Of a DNA stretch of 64,000 bases, positions 11,901 through 24,228 are shown in pieces. Position numbers and translations under genes: made by a program. Under the pieces are notes generated by a model. The model saw nothing but the letters and a program-made list of their open reading frames with translations. It ran no database searches and was not told the DNA's origin. Numbering within the stretch: the stretch's first letter is position 1; every line of letters begins with the position of its first letter. Origin of the DNA: Sipunculus nudus (lineage: Eukaryota; Annelida; Sipuncula; Golfingiida; Sipunculidae); NCBI GenBank assembly GCA_026874595.1, contig CM049313.1, positions 59,477,159 through 59,541,158 of the forward strand. Direction: 5' to 3'.

Positions 11901-13850
11901 TATAAAACACATGTACGCCTCATTGGCGGCAGAGGGGAATATACTCTATATACGAAAGCCGACCTAAATGTTCTAAAGCAAAAAAAAAACACCTGCAAAT
12001 ATGTTCGCAGGTGATCGATTTAATTAGCATACATATGAGACGGAATGGTTTAATGATGAATTGGGATCGGTAAAATTAGGTTCATTCATTCAGAGTCGAA
12101 TGTAAACTGACTACGATATAAGAATAAGACATGACTGATCTGAGGATATGTTGGATTGGCATTTTACAACAGTTTGTTCAGGCCAGACTTGTAAGATAGA
12201 TACCCATTAACTTGGTTTTATGTGTTTAGAGAATAAAACCCAGGCTATATTTATAAAAGCCCCCCTCGGGGGCAGAGCGAGTTCAAAAGCTACTGTCAAG
12301 GGCGGTTAAGTCACGTGAATCCTGACATATAGTAGTGCAATATAAAAAGAGAATTGTTACAAAGTCCGAAAGATATTCTTTTTTAATTAAAAAAAAGGTT
12401 AATATCAAACAAAAAGATGTTAAGAAAATCAGAATTTTTATCTTAATTAGTTTATTTATTTAGTCTGTTGAATTATCCGCAGGGTGTTTGAAAGGTTAAA
12501 TTAATATATATGAAATAAAAGTTTTATAATTAAGATTCACAATCTGGTATACGGTTTTTGTTTTGTAAAATCATGGTTTCTTAAGAAACAGGCTGTCATT
12601 GATTCATGCCGCTGTCAGGTTTCGTAAAATTAAAAAAAGGTGACGGTGTAGGATGATATAATAACAGGGAAAATGAGAAGACGAGTAAGATAAGCACCAG
12701 AAGCGAAGAAAGAGAAGAAAAGTGAGCGATAAAAGAGACAGTTAAAGTAAGGCGGATAAAAGCAGAGTGGTCTTTTGATCAGTCTTTACTGTTGTTCTTG
12801 GCAGCATGCATGGTTTAATAGCCATTTTCATTTGCAGTTTTCAGAAATGAACCCTTTTAAATTTCCATCGCATTCAACGCATGTCATAAATCTACTTCAG
12901 CCTTTAATCATTTTTAAAAGTAAGTAAACTTTATTCGTTTCTGTTTAAGGAAATCATTAAAAGCAAGGTGTCTGGTACCTGTTTGAACCCAAGCGTGCTG
13001 CAAATTGTTTAAGCATTTTTTTTTATTATCTCAGCTGTTTTTCATCTGCACTAAAGCGATCATGCCGTTTTCGTCTTACGTCTGGCCGTCCGGTGACCCA
13101 TATTTTCCAAGTTTTTTTGCTTGTTTGCGCACCAAATCATAACTGGATACAAAATGATCAATAATTAAAGCATCGATTGCCATGAATCGTGTTTTGCATA
13201 TAGATCATATACAGTTTCATCAGTTTCGATAGGCTGGAGGGACCAACTGTATTATCTTCCGATTTCAACACATTTTTATCACTGTTAATTTGAGATCGCC
13301 AAATGATAACAATCACTAAAGTTGCTCGACTGTAGTTTAATCTTGTTTCCTGAAACCTTGTATATATATATAATATAGTGAGTTTAACACGAAGCGTACA
13401 CTGCTCACACTGCTATTAGCAGCGTCTGCGTTGTAGTAAAAAAAATCATAAAGTGTAGTTAGATTTGATAGTGATATTATATAAAATATTATCTGTCATA
13501 GATTCCATCAATATGCCACAAGTCATAATAGAACAATCTTTTTAATAATAATGACAGTAGGAAGAAACGGATTTGTATTGGAGGAGGTCTGCACTCTCTG
13601 AGCGCTTTCTAATTCTTGCTTTATTTTTTTACTTGTATTTTTAGACTACCAAATTCAGTGGTAATCGTGTAATCTTCTCAGATTAGGTTATGTGTATTTT
13701 CCTGATATTTGTTATGCTGAATTATCTCAAAGCGGATGAATTCCAGTACGAAGGAGCAGTGCTATAGATGAAACCTTTTTTCTTTAAAAAGTATGTGCTA
13801 ACTCCGCTATGTACTTCCTGTTTAGAAGGTTGCGTATAACGTATCTGTGA
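8960..13850. other. AT-rich non-coding stretch
   Basis: No exon or mobile element could be supported in nearly 5 kb. The only small structure is a perfect 7-bp hairpin, CACCTGC/GCAGGTG, at 11991-12014. Frames at 9537-9803, 10482-10664 and 10805-11005 carry no known motif. Confidence 0.4.
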
Positions 13851-13869
13851 CGGATGTTTGATATTGTTT

Positions 13870-15240
13870 TCTACCTACCTACCTATCCTCTTCATCCCAC
13901 GGTGGCATATGAGGCCATGCAGCCAACCCCTCCATCTCTCTCTATCTTTAGCAATTTTTCTGTCTCTTTCCAGGTTCTCCATCCCATCTCGTCTCTTCCT
14001 GCCTCTACTGTTCTTCTCCAATTTATATTTGGTCAACGCCTTCGCCTCTTCCCTTCTGGTGCCCAGGTTAAAGCTACTTTAGTGTCACTGTTGTCCTCTT
14101 TTCTAATAACGTGCCCTAGCCATCTGCAACGTCTAACCTTTATATAATCTGTTCCTGAGTTCATTTTTGTGTTTTTGTGAAGTTCCTCTTTGTAATTTTC
14201 ATTGGCCAGTACACCTTTAGTATTCTTCTTAAACATTTCCTTCGAAAAGCATCCAATATTTTCTTATCTGCCTCGGTCATTCTCCATGTTTCTGAACCAT
14301 ATAACAATACTGATAGTACATTGCTTTTGAAAATTTTTAAGTTCGTGTTTGTCTCGTATCTGGTAGATTCTCATAGTTTATCTAATTTCACAAAAGCACT
14401 TCTTGCCAAATTAACTCTTCTCTTTATGTCTTCCCTGGATCCTCCTTCCTTGTTTATTTCTGCTCCAAGATAAGTAAAACTATTTACATCCTTAATTTCT
14501 TGTCCTCCTATTGATATCTGATCTTTTTTTCTTGTTGTTGACTCTTAGTAGTTTTGTCTTCTCCGTATTTATTTCTAAACCAGCTAACCCAGCTATTCTG
14601 TTTAGTCTTTCGCTCTCGTTGTTGATTGCTTGTTAAAAGTGCAATATCATCTACATATACCAGGTTATCTAATATATTTGTAAAATTCCATCTTATTTCT
14701 TGCCTCTTTCGTTCAGTTACTCATCTCATTATCCAGGCCACTGCTATTATAAAAATAAATCCTGACAGTACACATCCTTGCCGAACTCCTGTTTTTATTT
14801 TAAACCATTCTGATGTCTTTTCATTATCTGAAACACTACAGCTGCTGCCCTCGTAAAAATTTTGTATCATTGTCACCGTCTGGCTTGGTATTCCGTAATT
14901 TCAGAGAATTTCCCATAGTCTCTCTATCTTCGTAAACTGTCAAATGCTTTTTTGTAATCTATAAAGTTTATACATAAGGATGCTTGCCACTCAATACTCA
15001 ATAGTGTTATGCTTCTCAGTATAAAGGTCTTATCTGTGGTCCCTCTACCCTTCCTGTGTGCTGCTTGTTCCTTCCTTAGAGTTTTGTCTGTGCCTTTCCT
15101 AATTCTATCAATTAAGATCTTCCCGAAAATTTTTGCATGGCTACATAGAGAGTTAATTCCCCTAGAATTGTCACATTTTGTAGGATCTCCTTTCTTTAGT
15201 ATTTTGGTATTCAGGCCTTTTTTACCAGCCATCTGGAATG
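13870..15240 (-). mobile_element. 5'-truncated non-LTR retrotransposon (LINE)
   Basis: Read on the minus strand, 15232-14924 encodes reverse-transcriptase blocks, including a GDPTKCDNSRGI segment, LRKEQAAHRKGRGTTD and FIDYKKAFDS. A YVDD catalytic motif lies near 14636-14665. The C-terminal tail near 14236-14033 has RRCRWLGHVIRKEDNS and an Arg-rich end, as in many invertebrate LINEs. The frame is broken several times. The 3' end is a short TAGG tandem at about 13869-13885, a LINE-style microsatellite tail. The 5' part (endonuclease) is absent, so the copy is truncated and dead. Confidence 0.8.
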
Positions 15241-15247
15241 GTTTTGT

Positions 15248-15323
15248 TTTTCTACACTTTAGTTACTGTTTTCTACACTATAGTGACTGTTTTCTATACT
15301 GTTGTAAATGTTATCTACACTGC
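15248..15323. repeat. 21-bp tandem repeat, 3.6 copies
   Basis: Units of TTTTCTACACT followed by TAGTTACTG-like sequence start at 15248, 15269, 15290 and 15311 (partial), just beyond the truncated LINE end. Confidence 0.85.
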
Positions 15324-15805
15324 AAATATCATGAACACAGGTATATAAGCAAAACGAACACTTTTGGATCGGCATTTTGTGTCTGTAAAAAGTTTATGGG
15401 ATTATTTTAGTTAACAAACATTAGCTATCAGAGTATTTAATTTTTTACATTCATTTATTGATACAATTGTTGAGCTAATAATATACGATGTGATTATTAG
15501 CTTATATTAAACGATTTGTTAACATGTACAGGGGAAAATGCCTAAAAGCTATGAGGCATGTGAACAAATTATATAAAAAATCAGGAGCTAAATGATTACA
15601 TGGAACATGATGTAGACAATTTTTTTTTTATTTAATACATCACTTTTCATAACATAAAGCCCTTGTTATCAATTATTAATAGGAAGAAAAGTAAAAGCCA
15701 ACATACATAGTATTTCTTTCAAACCAGGTCACTTTTATAATGTTCTTGTAAACACTTTAGGGAATGTATTAGAGAATAAAATTTACTTAAATTTATTCGA
15801 AATAA

Positions 15806-15810
<5 letters not shown>

Positions 15811-15867
<57 letters not shown>
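15811..15867. repeat. (TA)n microsatellite
   Basis: Long uninterrupted TA run. Confidence 0.95.
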
Positions 15868-15869
<2 letters not shown>

Positions 15870-16282
15870 CCAGTTGATTTAATATCAAGCTTTACAGTGG
15901 GGCTTTAAGGAACGCCGGGTAAGCGTCGTCCTAGGGTCCAACCTTACATGGGCGAATTTTGGCTGTAGGGCAGAGAGGATCAAAGGCGGCTCTTCTAGGA
16001 TTCACTTATCATAGCCGTGTATCTCAAACCAACCAATAAATAGGCCTTCTTCACGAGCATTTCCGCTGCGCTTAACGGTCGTCGGCTAAGTTGGGGTCCT
16101 TTCAGCCAGCAATACGCGTTTTGTTAACTAAAACCAGATACATGCCACAAGCACACCAGGACCCCATTCTCTAATGACTGTTGTTGATATAACACACTAC
16201 AAACCGTAACTGTCACTCATTTCAACGATGTGCTGACAGCTGATCCATATTCTTGATTGTACCTAGCTGATATAACAAAGAC

Positions 16283-16285
<3 letters not shown>

Positions 16286-16328
<43 letters not shown>
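16286..16328. repeat. (TA)n microsatellite
   Basis: TA run ending at a CACAGTTCAACCTGG sequence that may be the end of a DNA transposon. Confidence 0.95.
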
Positions 16329-16329
<1 letters not shown>

Positions 16330-16333
<4 letters not shown>

Positions 16334-16600
16334 TTCAACCTGGACTTGCGGACACCTCTCTAAGGCGGACAACTTGCTATTACGGACACAAAATTTATAA
16401 GTCCCTTGAATTTTCCCTCGATGGTATGTATAGGATAAATCTCTCTGAGGAGGACACCTGTCTAATGCGGACTGCGGACAAATGATGCTGGCGCAAGCCA
16501 GTGTTTCCGTGGTAAATCAACCTGGTAAAAACGGACACGATCAACAGTCGAGTGTCTGCCTAGGAGGCCCGCCAAACACTTTGATATCTTCTCCGCGACA
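16330..16600. mobile_element. Possible Tigger/pogo-like DNA transposon end
   Basis: CAGTTCAACCTGGACTTGCG, then GGACACCTCTCTAAGGCGG, resembles Tigger-family terminal repeats in which GGACA units recur, and it sits next to TA. Several GGACAC and GCGGAC units follow. No matching right end was found, so this is a fragment at best. Confidence 0.35.
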
Positions 16601-17028
16601 AAAAAAAAAAACAAAAAAAACAAAGAATACGAGTGTTTTCTTGTCAGAACAGTCTTAGCTTACTTCTATTTGCTCATGTCACGCTTCGATGTGCTCACAA
16701 TTCCTACCAAGCGAAGACCGGGAGAGGCCCGTGACCGGTTAACGCAGTGATTTTTCACAGTCGCTGTCGAGGCGAGGGCTTTCCGCTTCAGTGATGATCA
16801 CACAATTAATAGATGCAAATAAGGCTTTTCTGTTTGTGCCAAGTCCTGACTTAATGTAGGGACCATAGTTATGATAAGCAAAAATGCTAATCCGTGTCAA
16901 ATAAAGCTATCAGAATGCACTGATTGATTGTTGTATACGCCAATTACAGTTGGCAGTTTGATCAAAAGGCCCGACAAACCCCTTTTTAATAAAAAACCCA
17001 TTCTTCATGAAGGAATATAAATGTATTA

Positions 17029-17858
17029 TGTTACAGATGTCTCTTTAATTGTATCAGCAGTCTTACATGTGATTGTGCAACGATAGCATTGGCCGTTGCT
17101 ATGCCGGCATAACCCGGCCCACGCGTGCGGCCCACGTGTAAACACAGCGGTCATACTTGTCTGTGGCTTTCTCGCCTTGCCGAGCCGGGCCCGCTCACAT
17201 GTGGACCCTGGTGTGTAGAAACACAGTGTTCGTTGTTCTAGATGTTTCCTGTACTGTGTATCATGTTAGGTTCTTTTGATTGTTCTAAAATTCGAAAGGC
17301 TTGGGGTGAGAAGGTATAAATAGGGGGCTGTGTTTTAGAGCCGAGAGAGAGAGAGAGAGAGAGAGGAGAGAAATATTCCGGTGGACACATAAGCGTTTTA
17401 GTCAGTTGTGGCCCTTTTCCTGTAATTGCGGCAGTTATTGATTTTCTTGTTATTTGTGACGGAATTTAAATAGTCCTCAGTTTGCTTTCGGGATTATAAC
17501 AAGAACTTCACTTTGGAATTACATCGGATTGATTTTGTGAATGAACTGGACTGTTATTCTCTGAGAAGATTTATGTGAACTGTTCATCTGGGTAATATGT
17601 TATAAAGGACTTGTCGCTGTGACAGTGGTGGTATCCAGGTACTGTACACTTTATTTTTATACTTGTATTGATTTACTGTTGTACTGCTGTTATACTGTGT
17701 GATTGTATTGATTTGGTTTATTGTAATGTTAGGTTTGTTTTAAGAATAAATTATAATTATTTGTTAACAAAAAACCACTGACTTCTTTATTCATTCCCCT
17801 AGACATTTCACGCTGCCTAGTGTTACAGAATCTGATTTTTTTTATCTCCATTACAACA
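17029..17858. repeat. LTR-like interspersed repeat, copy 1
   Basis: Starts TGTTACAGATGTCTC and ends TTACAACA (TG...CA termini with TGTT/AACA inverted ends, as in LTRs). It contains a GA run, an ACTGTACACT block, AATAAA and a conserved tail (CCACTGACTTCTTTATTC). A second copy with the same order of blocks lies at 57764-58517. No coding sequence lies between or beside them, so each looks solitary. No target duplication is evident here. Confidence 0.6.
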
Positions 17859-18511
17859 TTTATGTTCGTCACGACTACGTACGTGATCAATTGATATAAT
17901 GTTCCGTAACAATTCAACTTTCAAAAATAAATATCAAAGACTACATTTTTGGTGTGCAAGTGGAATTCTATTGATTTGATGTCGCACTTCACAAATAATT
18001 ATTCAAAATAGATCAGTTAGGAATACCCTGTGAATACCCTATATATCTGATCTAAAATACTAATTTGCCATCTCTGCTGACATAGCAGGATCACCGACCA
18101 GTTACACGTGTAAGAAGTAATTGAACTCTCTGAAAACTTTATTTCTTATCCATTGGAAGGAAAAAAATCCTAGAACATTCATGAAATTTCCCCAAAAATA
18201 TACAAAACTTCTCGGATGTTTTTAGCCCTTTGCGTCAATGGTCACAAGATGGCGCTCGACCAACATTTCAAGTACCAAGAGTGGTTACAAACTTCAACGA
18301 ATGAAAGTTTGTCAATTTTGACCGAAATAGAACCTAATTATGGTTTTCACATATTGTTGGGTACCATTCAATCTATAATGATATACAGGGAGGGAATATA
18401 TTTTTGGGTTGACAAGGGATCATTTTGACAGAGAAATCAGCTCAAAATGGAAGCACTCGGAGGTATTCCTGTAGCATTTTGTTAACACAGTTTTCGACAA
18501 AAAAAAACATA
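17859..18511. other. Non-coding stretch before the gypsy element
   Basis: Short frames only; nothing recognised. Confidence 0.4.
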
Positions 18512-18516
18512 AATAC

Positions 18517-18689
18517 TGTGTTGGGTGCAGAGAGACAACTCAAAGACAGTTCGAGGATACCTGCTTCTTTACTGCCTGCACGTGGCTACAAGACTTGTGT
18601 CAAGCGACCTTGAACTTAGCAATGTGTGTGGTGCGCATAAAATCATGCTGTACTTAAACCAGAGTCGGACGACTCGTAACACATCGACA
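18517..18689 (-). repeat. 3' LTR of gypsy element
   Basis: TGTGTTGGGTGCAG...ACATCGACA, 173 bp, about 96.5% identical to the LTR at 22500-22672. Very short for a gypsy LTR. Confidence 0.95.
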
Positions 18690-18703
18690 TCCTCCTTTCT
18701 TTA
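18690..18703 (-). other. Polypurine tract
   Basis: Minus strand AAAGAAAGGAGGA lies directly before the 3' LTR, as needed for plus-strand priming. Confidence 0.8.
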
Positions 18704-19332
18704 AATGTTTACTTATAGACTTGAAAGTGAATCAGCTTACTTAAATATTGTGTACCTTGGTGACCACAGTTCCTGAATTTAAAACAGTGTATCTACTCTG
18801 GGGATGGTACCTTTCTGATTGTATCCCTTAGGAGTTTGAATTCGTACTGTATATCATTCTCTTTCAGTGGTGAAAGTGATCGAGCTCGCTTGTCAACGTG
18901 TTTCTTTTGTATGGTACGGAGTTCAGTTAACCGGCGATGCACTGTTTCAGGTGCTACTATCTGTGGATCTAGCAGTTCTGGCTACATGGGTAGATTGGAC
19001 CTGGTCCGTCTCGACATCAGTCGTTGCACAGGGGATCCAAGGATCATATCACGAGGTACATTGCGGTTATGGAGCAGCGCGAGGTATGGATCTGTACCAG
19101 CTTGCTTGCACTTGGTCAACAAGGTTTTAGCTGCTTTGACGGCTGACTCGGCTAGTCCATTGCTTGCTGGATAATGTGGACTACTAGTCGTGTGGACAAA
19201 ATTCCACTCACAAGCAAAATCATGGAATTCACGCGAGGCGTATTGTGGGCCGTTGTCACTGTGGACTTCCTCCGGTATGCCATAACGTGCGAAGTGGCTT
19301 TTTAGCTTGTTGATTACAGCTTCTGACGTGGT

Positions 19333-20148
19333 TTAGCGTAGCGAATTTATCTCGTAGTAACCAGAATAAGAGTCAACGAGTACCAAGTACATCTGGCGAT
19401 TCCATTCGAATAAATCAGTTGCCACGATCTGAAATGGGCGGTTTGGCACTTGATGTAACACAAGGGGCTCTTTCTGTTGATGTGATTTCTGACTGTTGCA
19501 TACAGCACAATGATTCACATACTGATCAATATCATGTGACATGCGATTCCAGAACAAAAATTCACGGGCACGACGTTTAGTGGCTTCTGCTCCCAAATGT
19601 CCTACATGTAACTGTGTCAAGTAAATATCTCTCAAAGATTCAGGAACCACTATTTTCTGACCTTTCAGTATCACTCCATCCTGGATGTTTAGCTTATCTC
19701 GGAATGCAAACAAATGTGAAAGATCATCTGGAATGCTCCTCTTGTGTTTTGGCCATCCATTCAAAATAAACTGTTTTGCTTTCTGTAGCTGTGTATCATT
19801 GTTTGTAGCTTGCTGGAGCTTTGTGAAAGCTTCACTGGTAAAAGGCCAAACTGTCATTACCTCAAATTGGTCTGCATCAGTTTCTAGGTCTGTTTCAGCC
19901 AAATAGGCGCGTGATAACATGTCAGCGATAAAGAGCTCCTTACCAGGTTTGTATCGAATGTCAAGGTCATAGCTTTGTAAATCGAGCATCATTTTCTGTA
20001 GTCGTATTGGTGCTGAGATCAGTGGTTTTCTGGTAATGGTTTCTAGTGGTTTGTGGTCGGTTTCCACTGTAACCATGCGGCCATAAATGTAGTCATCAAA
20101 ACGCTCGCATCCAAAAGTGACTGCCAAGAGCTCCTTCAATCTGAGCAT
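19333..20148 (-). pseudogene. RNase H end and integrase start of gypsy element
   Basis: Starts in RNase H (VTFGCERFDDY, VETDHKPLE). It continues through the connection to the integrase zinc finger (HVGHLGAEATKRR, then HCAVC) and the first catalytic Asp in VATDLFEWN, then meets a nonsense codon. The other catalytic acids (SDNGPQY and GLAESAV) follow in the same frame at about 19260-19130. Confidence 0.9.
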
Positions 20149-20500
20149 AACGCATCTGCGTGTCGGTCATTGCTTTTGATGCATACGCCACTGGGAGGCC
20201 ATCCTGTAGCAATGCTGCGCCAAAGCCAGCTTGCGAAGCATCACAGGTTAAAGTGACGGGTTTGTGTGGATCATAATAGTTCAGAATTGGTGGGTTTGTT
20301 ATGGCGTCTATGATGCTCTGGTAGGCCACATCATGATGATCTTCCCATCTCCATACTGAATCATGTTTGATCAGTTCGCGCGGTGGTGCTGACATTTCGC
20401 TGAGCCTGGGAATGAACTTAGCTAAATAGGTGACCATGCCTAGGTATCTCTGAAGTGCTTTACTGTCAGTAGGTTTGGGCATGTCACGTATGGCTCTGGT

Positions 20501-20926
20501 TTATTCTGGGTCTGGTTTAATACCATGTTGGGTGAGCACATGACCAACATATTTCACTTCGTGAACTTTGAATCGGCACTTATCAATTTTGAGCTGTAGT
20601 CCTACCTCTCTGGCTCTGTTTAGTACTCTGAGTAGGCGCTCATCATGTTCGGCCTCTGTGCTTCCCCACACAATCATATCATCGACAACGCTCTGGCACG
20701 GATAACCCTGGAACAGGTAGTCGATTGCTTTATGGAACACTTCGGCGGCGGACTTGATCCCGAAAGGCATGCGTTTGAATCTGTATCTTCCATACGGGGT
20801 GCTGAAAGTGGTGCAGTAGGAAGAATTTTCCTCTAGAGGAATCTGCCAGTAAGCATTTGAAGCGTCAAGCACTGTGAAGTATTTAGCATTTGTTATGTGT
20901 TTTATCACTTCTTCGAAAGTGCGCAT
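20501..20926 (-). pseudogene. Reverse transcriptase segment of gypsy element
   Basis: Includes FTVLDASNAYWQIPL, a YGRYRFKRMPFGIKSA segment and VVDDMIVWG, where the usual Y/F-x-DD has Val first. It ends at a nonsense codon with the same frame continuing beyond it. Confidence 0.9.
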
Positions 20927-22486
20927 TGGATAATGTTCTCGCTCGAGCGCGGCATTGAGGTCTTTGGGATCAATGCAAATTCTGACGTCATTTTTGTCTT
21001 TCTTTCTGACAGCGACAAGTGAAGATACCCACGGGGTAGCTTTTTTTTACAGGTGAAATAACATCTAACTTCACCATTTCATCCAGTTTACCTTTCACTA
21101 GATTTTCGACTGCGATTGGAATTTTACGCGGTGGTTTGATAACCGGCTGGGCATCTTTGGCAAGTTTGATGCGATACACAACTGGGAGGGTGCCTAATTC
21201 TCCTGTGAATAAATCATCATAGTCTCTCATTATGGCTTCATGTGTCACTGGTGTCACCTGGTCTGATGACTGTAACTGATCAATAGCAAGTGTGATAAAC
21301 TGTAGTCTCATACAGTCCTGAAGGCCTATGATTGGTTTAACTGTGTTGTTTACCACTTGAAAATTCACAGTATATGTTTTGTCTTTGAGCGTACAGTCTA
21401 GCATGACATGTCCCTCAGTGGTCATAGTGTGTCCACTATATGTAATGAGATTGACAGGATTGTCTTTGATAATTCTTGCATCTGGGCATATGTCTTGCAG
21501 TTGTGTATGTGATATGACATTGACATGCGCTCCTGTGTCTAGTTTAAATCTGACCTGTTGGTTTGCGATTGTAACGATACCATATGCTTCATGTGTGGAC
21601 CGTTCTATCTCATCGACTTCGAGGTCGAGCGACTCGATGACAAATGGTGTTGCCTCATCCTGTACGGCATGCACAGTTCTTGGCGGCCTACGATTGGCTG
21701 CCTCTTGTCGGTGACTGCGTTTTGGTGCTTGTTTAGCTGAACTTTTGCGCCTGCATACACGCTCAAAATGGTTCATTATTCCACAGTGTCTGCACTTTAC
21801 ACCATACGCGGGGCACTTATCTGTCCTAGCATGCTGCCTGCCACAATTACCACATTGTCTGATTGTTTCATTTTGTGACTGGTGATACCTGGTTGGTTTG
21901 GGCTTATATTTCACCTGGTGCACTTAAGGTTTGGTATCTGACTCTAAGTGCAGTTGTTGTAGCCTTTTTTCTGACAGTTCATGAATCTCAATTAGTTCAA
22001 TAGCTTTCTGTAAGGTGAGATTGTCCTCTCTGAGTAATAGCTTTCTAATGGGGTCTGACTGTATACCACAAACCAGTCTGTCTCGTATTAGTTCCTCTTG
22101 AAGGTCACGGAACTCACATGTGGCTGATTTTACTCTGAGATCAGCTAGATAGGTATGAAACGACTCACCAGGTAGTTGATTGCGGCTGTTGAACTTGTGA
22201 CGTTCCATTGTCAGGTTTGATTTGGGGCGGCACAGATTCTCAAATTTCTCTTTCAGGATTTCCGGGTCTTCTTTTGATTCTCCGGTCGCATACTGGAAGC
22301 TTTAAGCTCTCTCAATGGCTTCCCGGCCCGCCAAGTTCAATAGAATGTAGCTCTGTGTTTTCCAGTTCGCTGTCGGGTGAGCGGCGGCAATAAACACATC
22401 AAACTCTTGTGCGAAGAGTCTCCAGTTTTCAGAAACATTGCCAGTAAAGCAAAGAGGTCCTGGGCGATTTAATGAGTCCATTTTAA

Positions 22487-22499
22487 ACTTCTGACACCA
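22487..22499 (-). other. Primer-binding site, tRNA-Leu type
   Basis: Minus strand TGGTGTCAGAAGT directly abuts the 5' LTR. It complements the 3' end of animal tRNA-Leu(CAA) including CCA (recalled tRNA sequence). Confidence 0.75.
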
Positions 22500-22672
22500 T
22501 GTGTTGGGAGCAGAGAGACAACTCATAGACAGTTCGAGGAGACCTGCTTCTTTACTGCCTGCACGTGGCTACAAGACTTGTGTCAAGCGACCTTGACCTT
22601 AGCAATGTGTGTGGTGCACATAAAATCATGCTGTACTTAAACCGGAGTCGGACGACTCGTAACACATCGACA
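22500..22672 (-). repeat. 5' LTR of gypsy element
   Basis: 173 bp with TG...CA ends (plus-strand reading). It is followed by AATAC, the same 5 bp that precede the left LTR. Confidence 0.95.
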
Positions 22673-22677
22673 AATAC

Positions 22678-23130
22678 TTTGTAAATGTGCATCCTCTGAC
22701 TCCTCATTACATCCCGCTTTTATAGCTCATGTCACTTTTGATATTTAAGCAAATGCTTTACAAATCGATAATCAGAGGACTCTGTGTCGGCCCTCCAGGA
22801 ATACTATTACCCATTTGTTAAATGTTATTATTAAGGCTAACCATGTCTTCACATACATGTTCTAAGGTTTTGTATATATCAGGTGGATATTATTCTGGTT
22901 AGATTCTGTGCCACAGGTTAGTGTTCTTTGTCCTATTTGGTCGTATTTATTGTTTCTTAGAAGAAATAATAATCAGCCACGTTCTACTGCCTGGATCATT
23001 TGCCTTCATATCACAAACTGCTAGTCTTGGCAACGTTCCCTATCAAAGTTATACTCACAGATCAATGGTAAGTGGGTGGCGATTTTATGTACCAAATTCT
23101 ACATAATTGCAAAATACTAGGGCGATAAGC
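22678..23130. other. Non-coding spacer
   Basis: A 61-codon frame at 22921-23106 has no recognisable motif. Nothing else is supported. Confidence 0.4.
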
Positions 23131-23280
23131 CTTGAGTAAAACTTTTCACATTACGGAAATCCGCATACCCTGTAACGAACAACTCTGCAAGGGGGGTTAT
23201 TACCTCAAGGGAGCTCCTGCAAGAGATGGTGCGGCCAAATGTGTGTGCCTGAGGTTGATGCATCACGTACATGTGTTAGC

Positions 23281-23364
<84 letters not shown>
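23281..23364. repeat. (TA)n(GA)n compound microsatellite
   Basis: TA run followed directly by a GA run. The paralogous microsatellite is at 58530-58583. Confidence 0.95.
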
Positions 23365-23367
<3 letters not shown>

Positions 23368-24228
23368 ACGGCTTTCGGTCATATGTTCGGATTTCAACGG
23401 TTGTCTTTGCTAGAGTGAAACTTGTTACATGCAGTTAGATCTTTGGTTTATTCCCCTATTAACCCCACGATAACGCATGTCGTCACCTGTGGCTTGTTTC
23501 TCGCCCTAGGGGGAGCTGTTAAGATTTTGCGATATAATTTACCACATAGGAGTTAATTTGATATTGGCAGAGTTAAGCGTAAGAGTCTAGAAAACATAAA
23601 GTTAGAATAAATTAAGCAATATTAAACGGGTTGTGATTATGTATTTGCGTGTAGAAAATGTTATGATGTGACTAATTCCCAAGGGATGGATGAGTAGAAT
23701 TTGTTTTTTGTTTGCGTTTACGTAGTGTGGACCATCATTTTTACCGTTAGTCAACGAACGAGCCATCAGCTGACAATTGGTACAGTAACACTGAATATGC
23801 GCAACGTTTGTTCTGTCTATATCGAGTGGACTTTTCAGATGGTGGTGTTTCCTTAAAGGCGCTCTCAGTATATTATGGAGTACATCATGTCGGAAGCAGA
23901 AGAGTTTGTTTGTGTCAAGTCTCAAACACTTTACTTTGCTTTTCATTTTTATACAATGTCACTGAATTGCTCCTTAAAGGTACACCACTTGCTCCTTAAA
24001 AATGTACAAAAGGAAATATCAGCATATTGCCTTATATTATAAGCGGGTGCGCTTTCCTGATATAATACTCATTTGATTTTTCTTGGAAATTAAAGGAAAA
24101 CGTCTGCCTACATTTGCATTGTTTTTTAATGTTATAGCCACTAAGTCTGTGATGGGGAGACAACTTTCTATTTTACAACAGCACAAATAGTAGTCAAATA
24201 GAACTCCATGTATAAGAGTACTCTGTCA

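Larger units (their letters stand above)
18793..22481 (-). pseudogene. gag-pol polyprotein remnant of gypsy element
   Basis: Gag starts at the ATG at 22481. Its first part ends at a stop near 22302, and the matching gag frame resumes at 22208-21924 (KFNSRNQLPGESFHTYLADL). The next open stretch, 21923-20988, holds two zinc knuckles (CGNCGRQHARTDKC and canonical CRHCGIMNHFERVC) and the protease motif LDTGAHVN. A frameshift near a T run at about 21040 leads into reverse transcriptase at 20926-20501 (FTVLDASNAYWQIPL; VVDD at the catalytic site). A stop near 20500 and a frameshift near 20145 break RNase H (TCDASQAGFGAALL). Integrase has the zinc-binding HHCC motif and all three acidic catalytic residues, but carries stops at 19333 and 18982. 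Breaks are described only; the copy is inactive. Confidence 0.92.
18517..22672 (-). mobile_element. Ty3/gypsy LTR retrotransposon, structurally complete, Mag/SURL-like
   Basis: A 4156-bp element on the minus strand with two 173-bp LTRs, flanked by the 5-bp duplication AATAC (18512-18516 and 22673-22677). The order inside is gag, CCHC knuckles, protease, reverse transcriptase, RNase H, integrase, as in Ty3/gypsy. The primer site next to the right LTR matches the 3' end of tRNA-Leu, as in SURL/Mag elements (established for that group, from memory). The LTRs differ at about 6 of 173 positions, so insertion is not very recent. Several nonsense changes and frameshifts interrupt gag-pol, so this copy cannot make an intact polyprotein. 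Confidence 0.95.

Noticed and set aside
18836-19174. Plus-strand frames opposite the gypsy integrase
   Set aside because: Antisense shadows of the integrase region.
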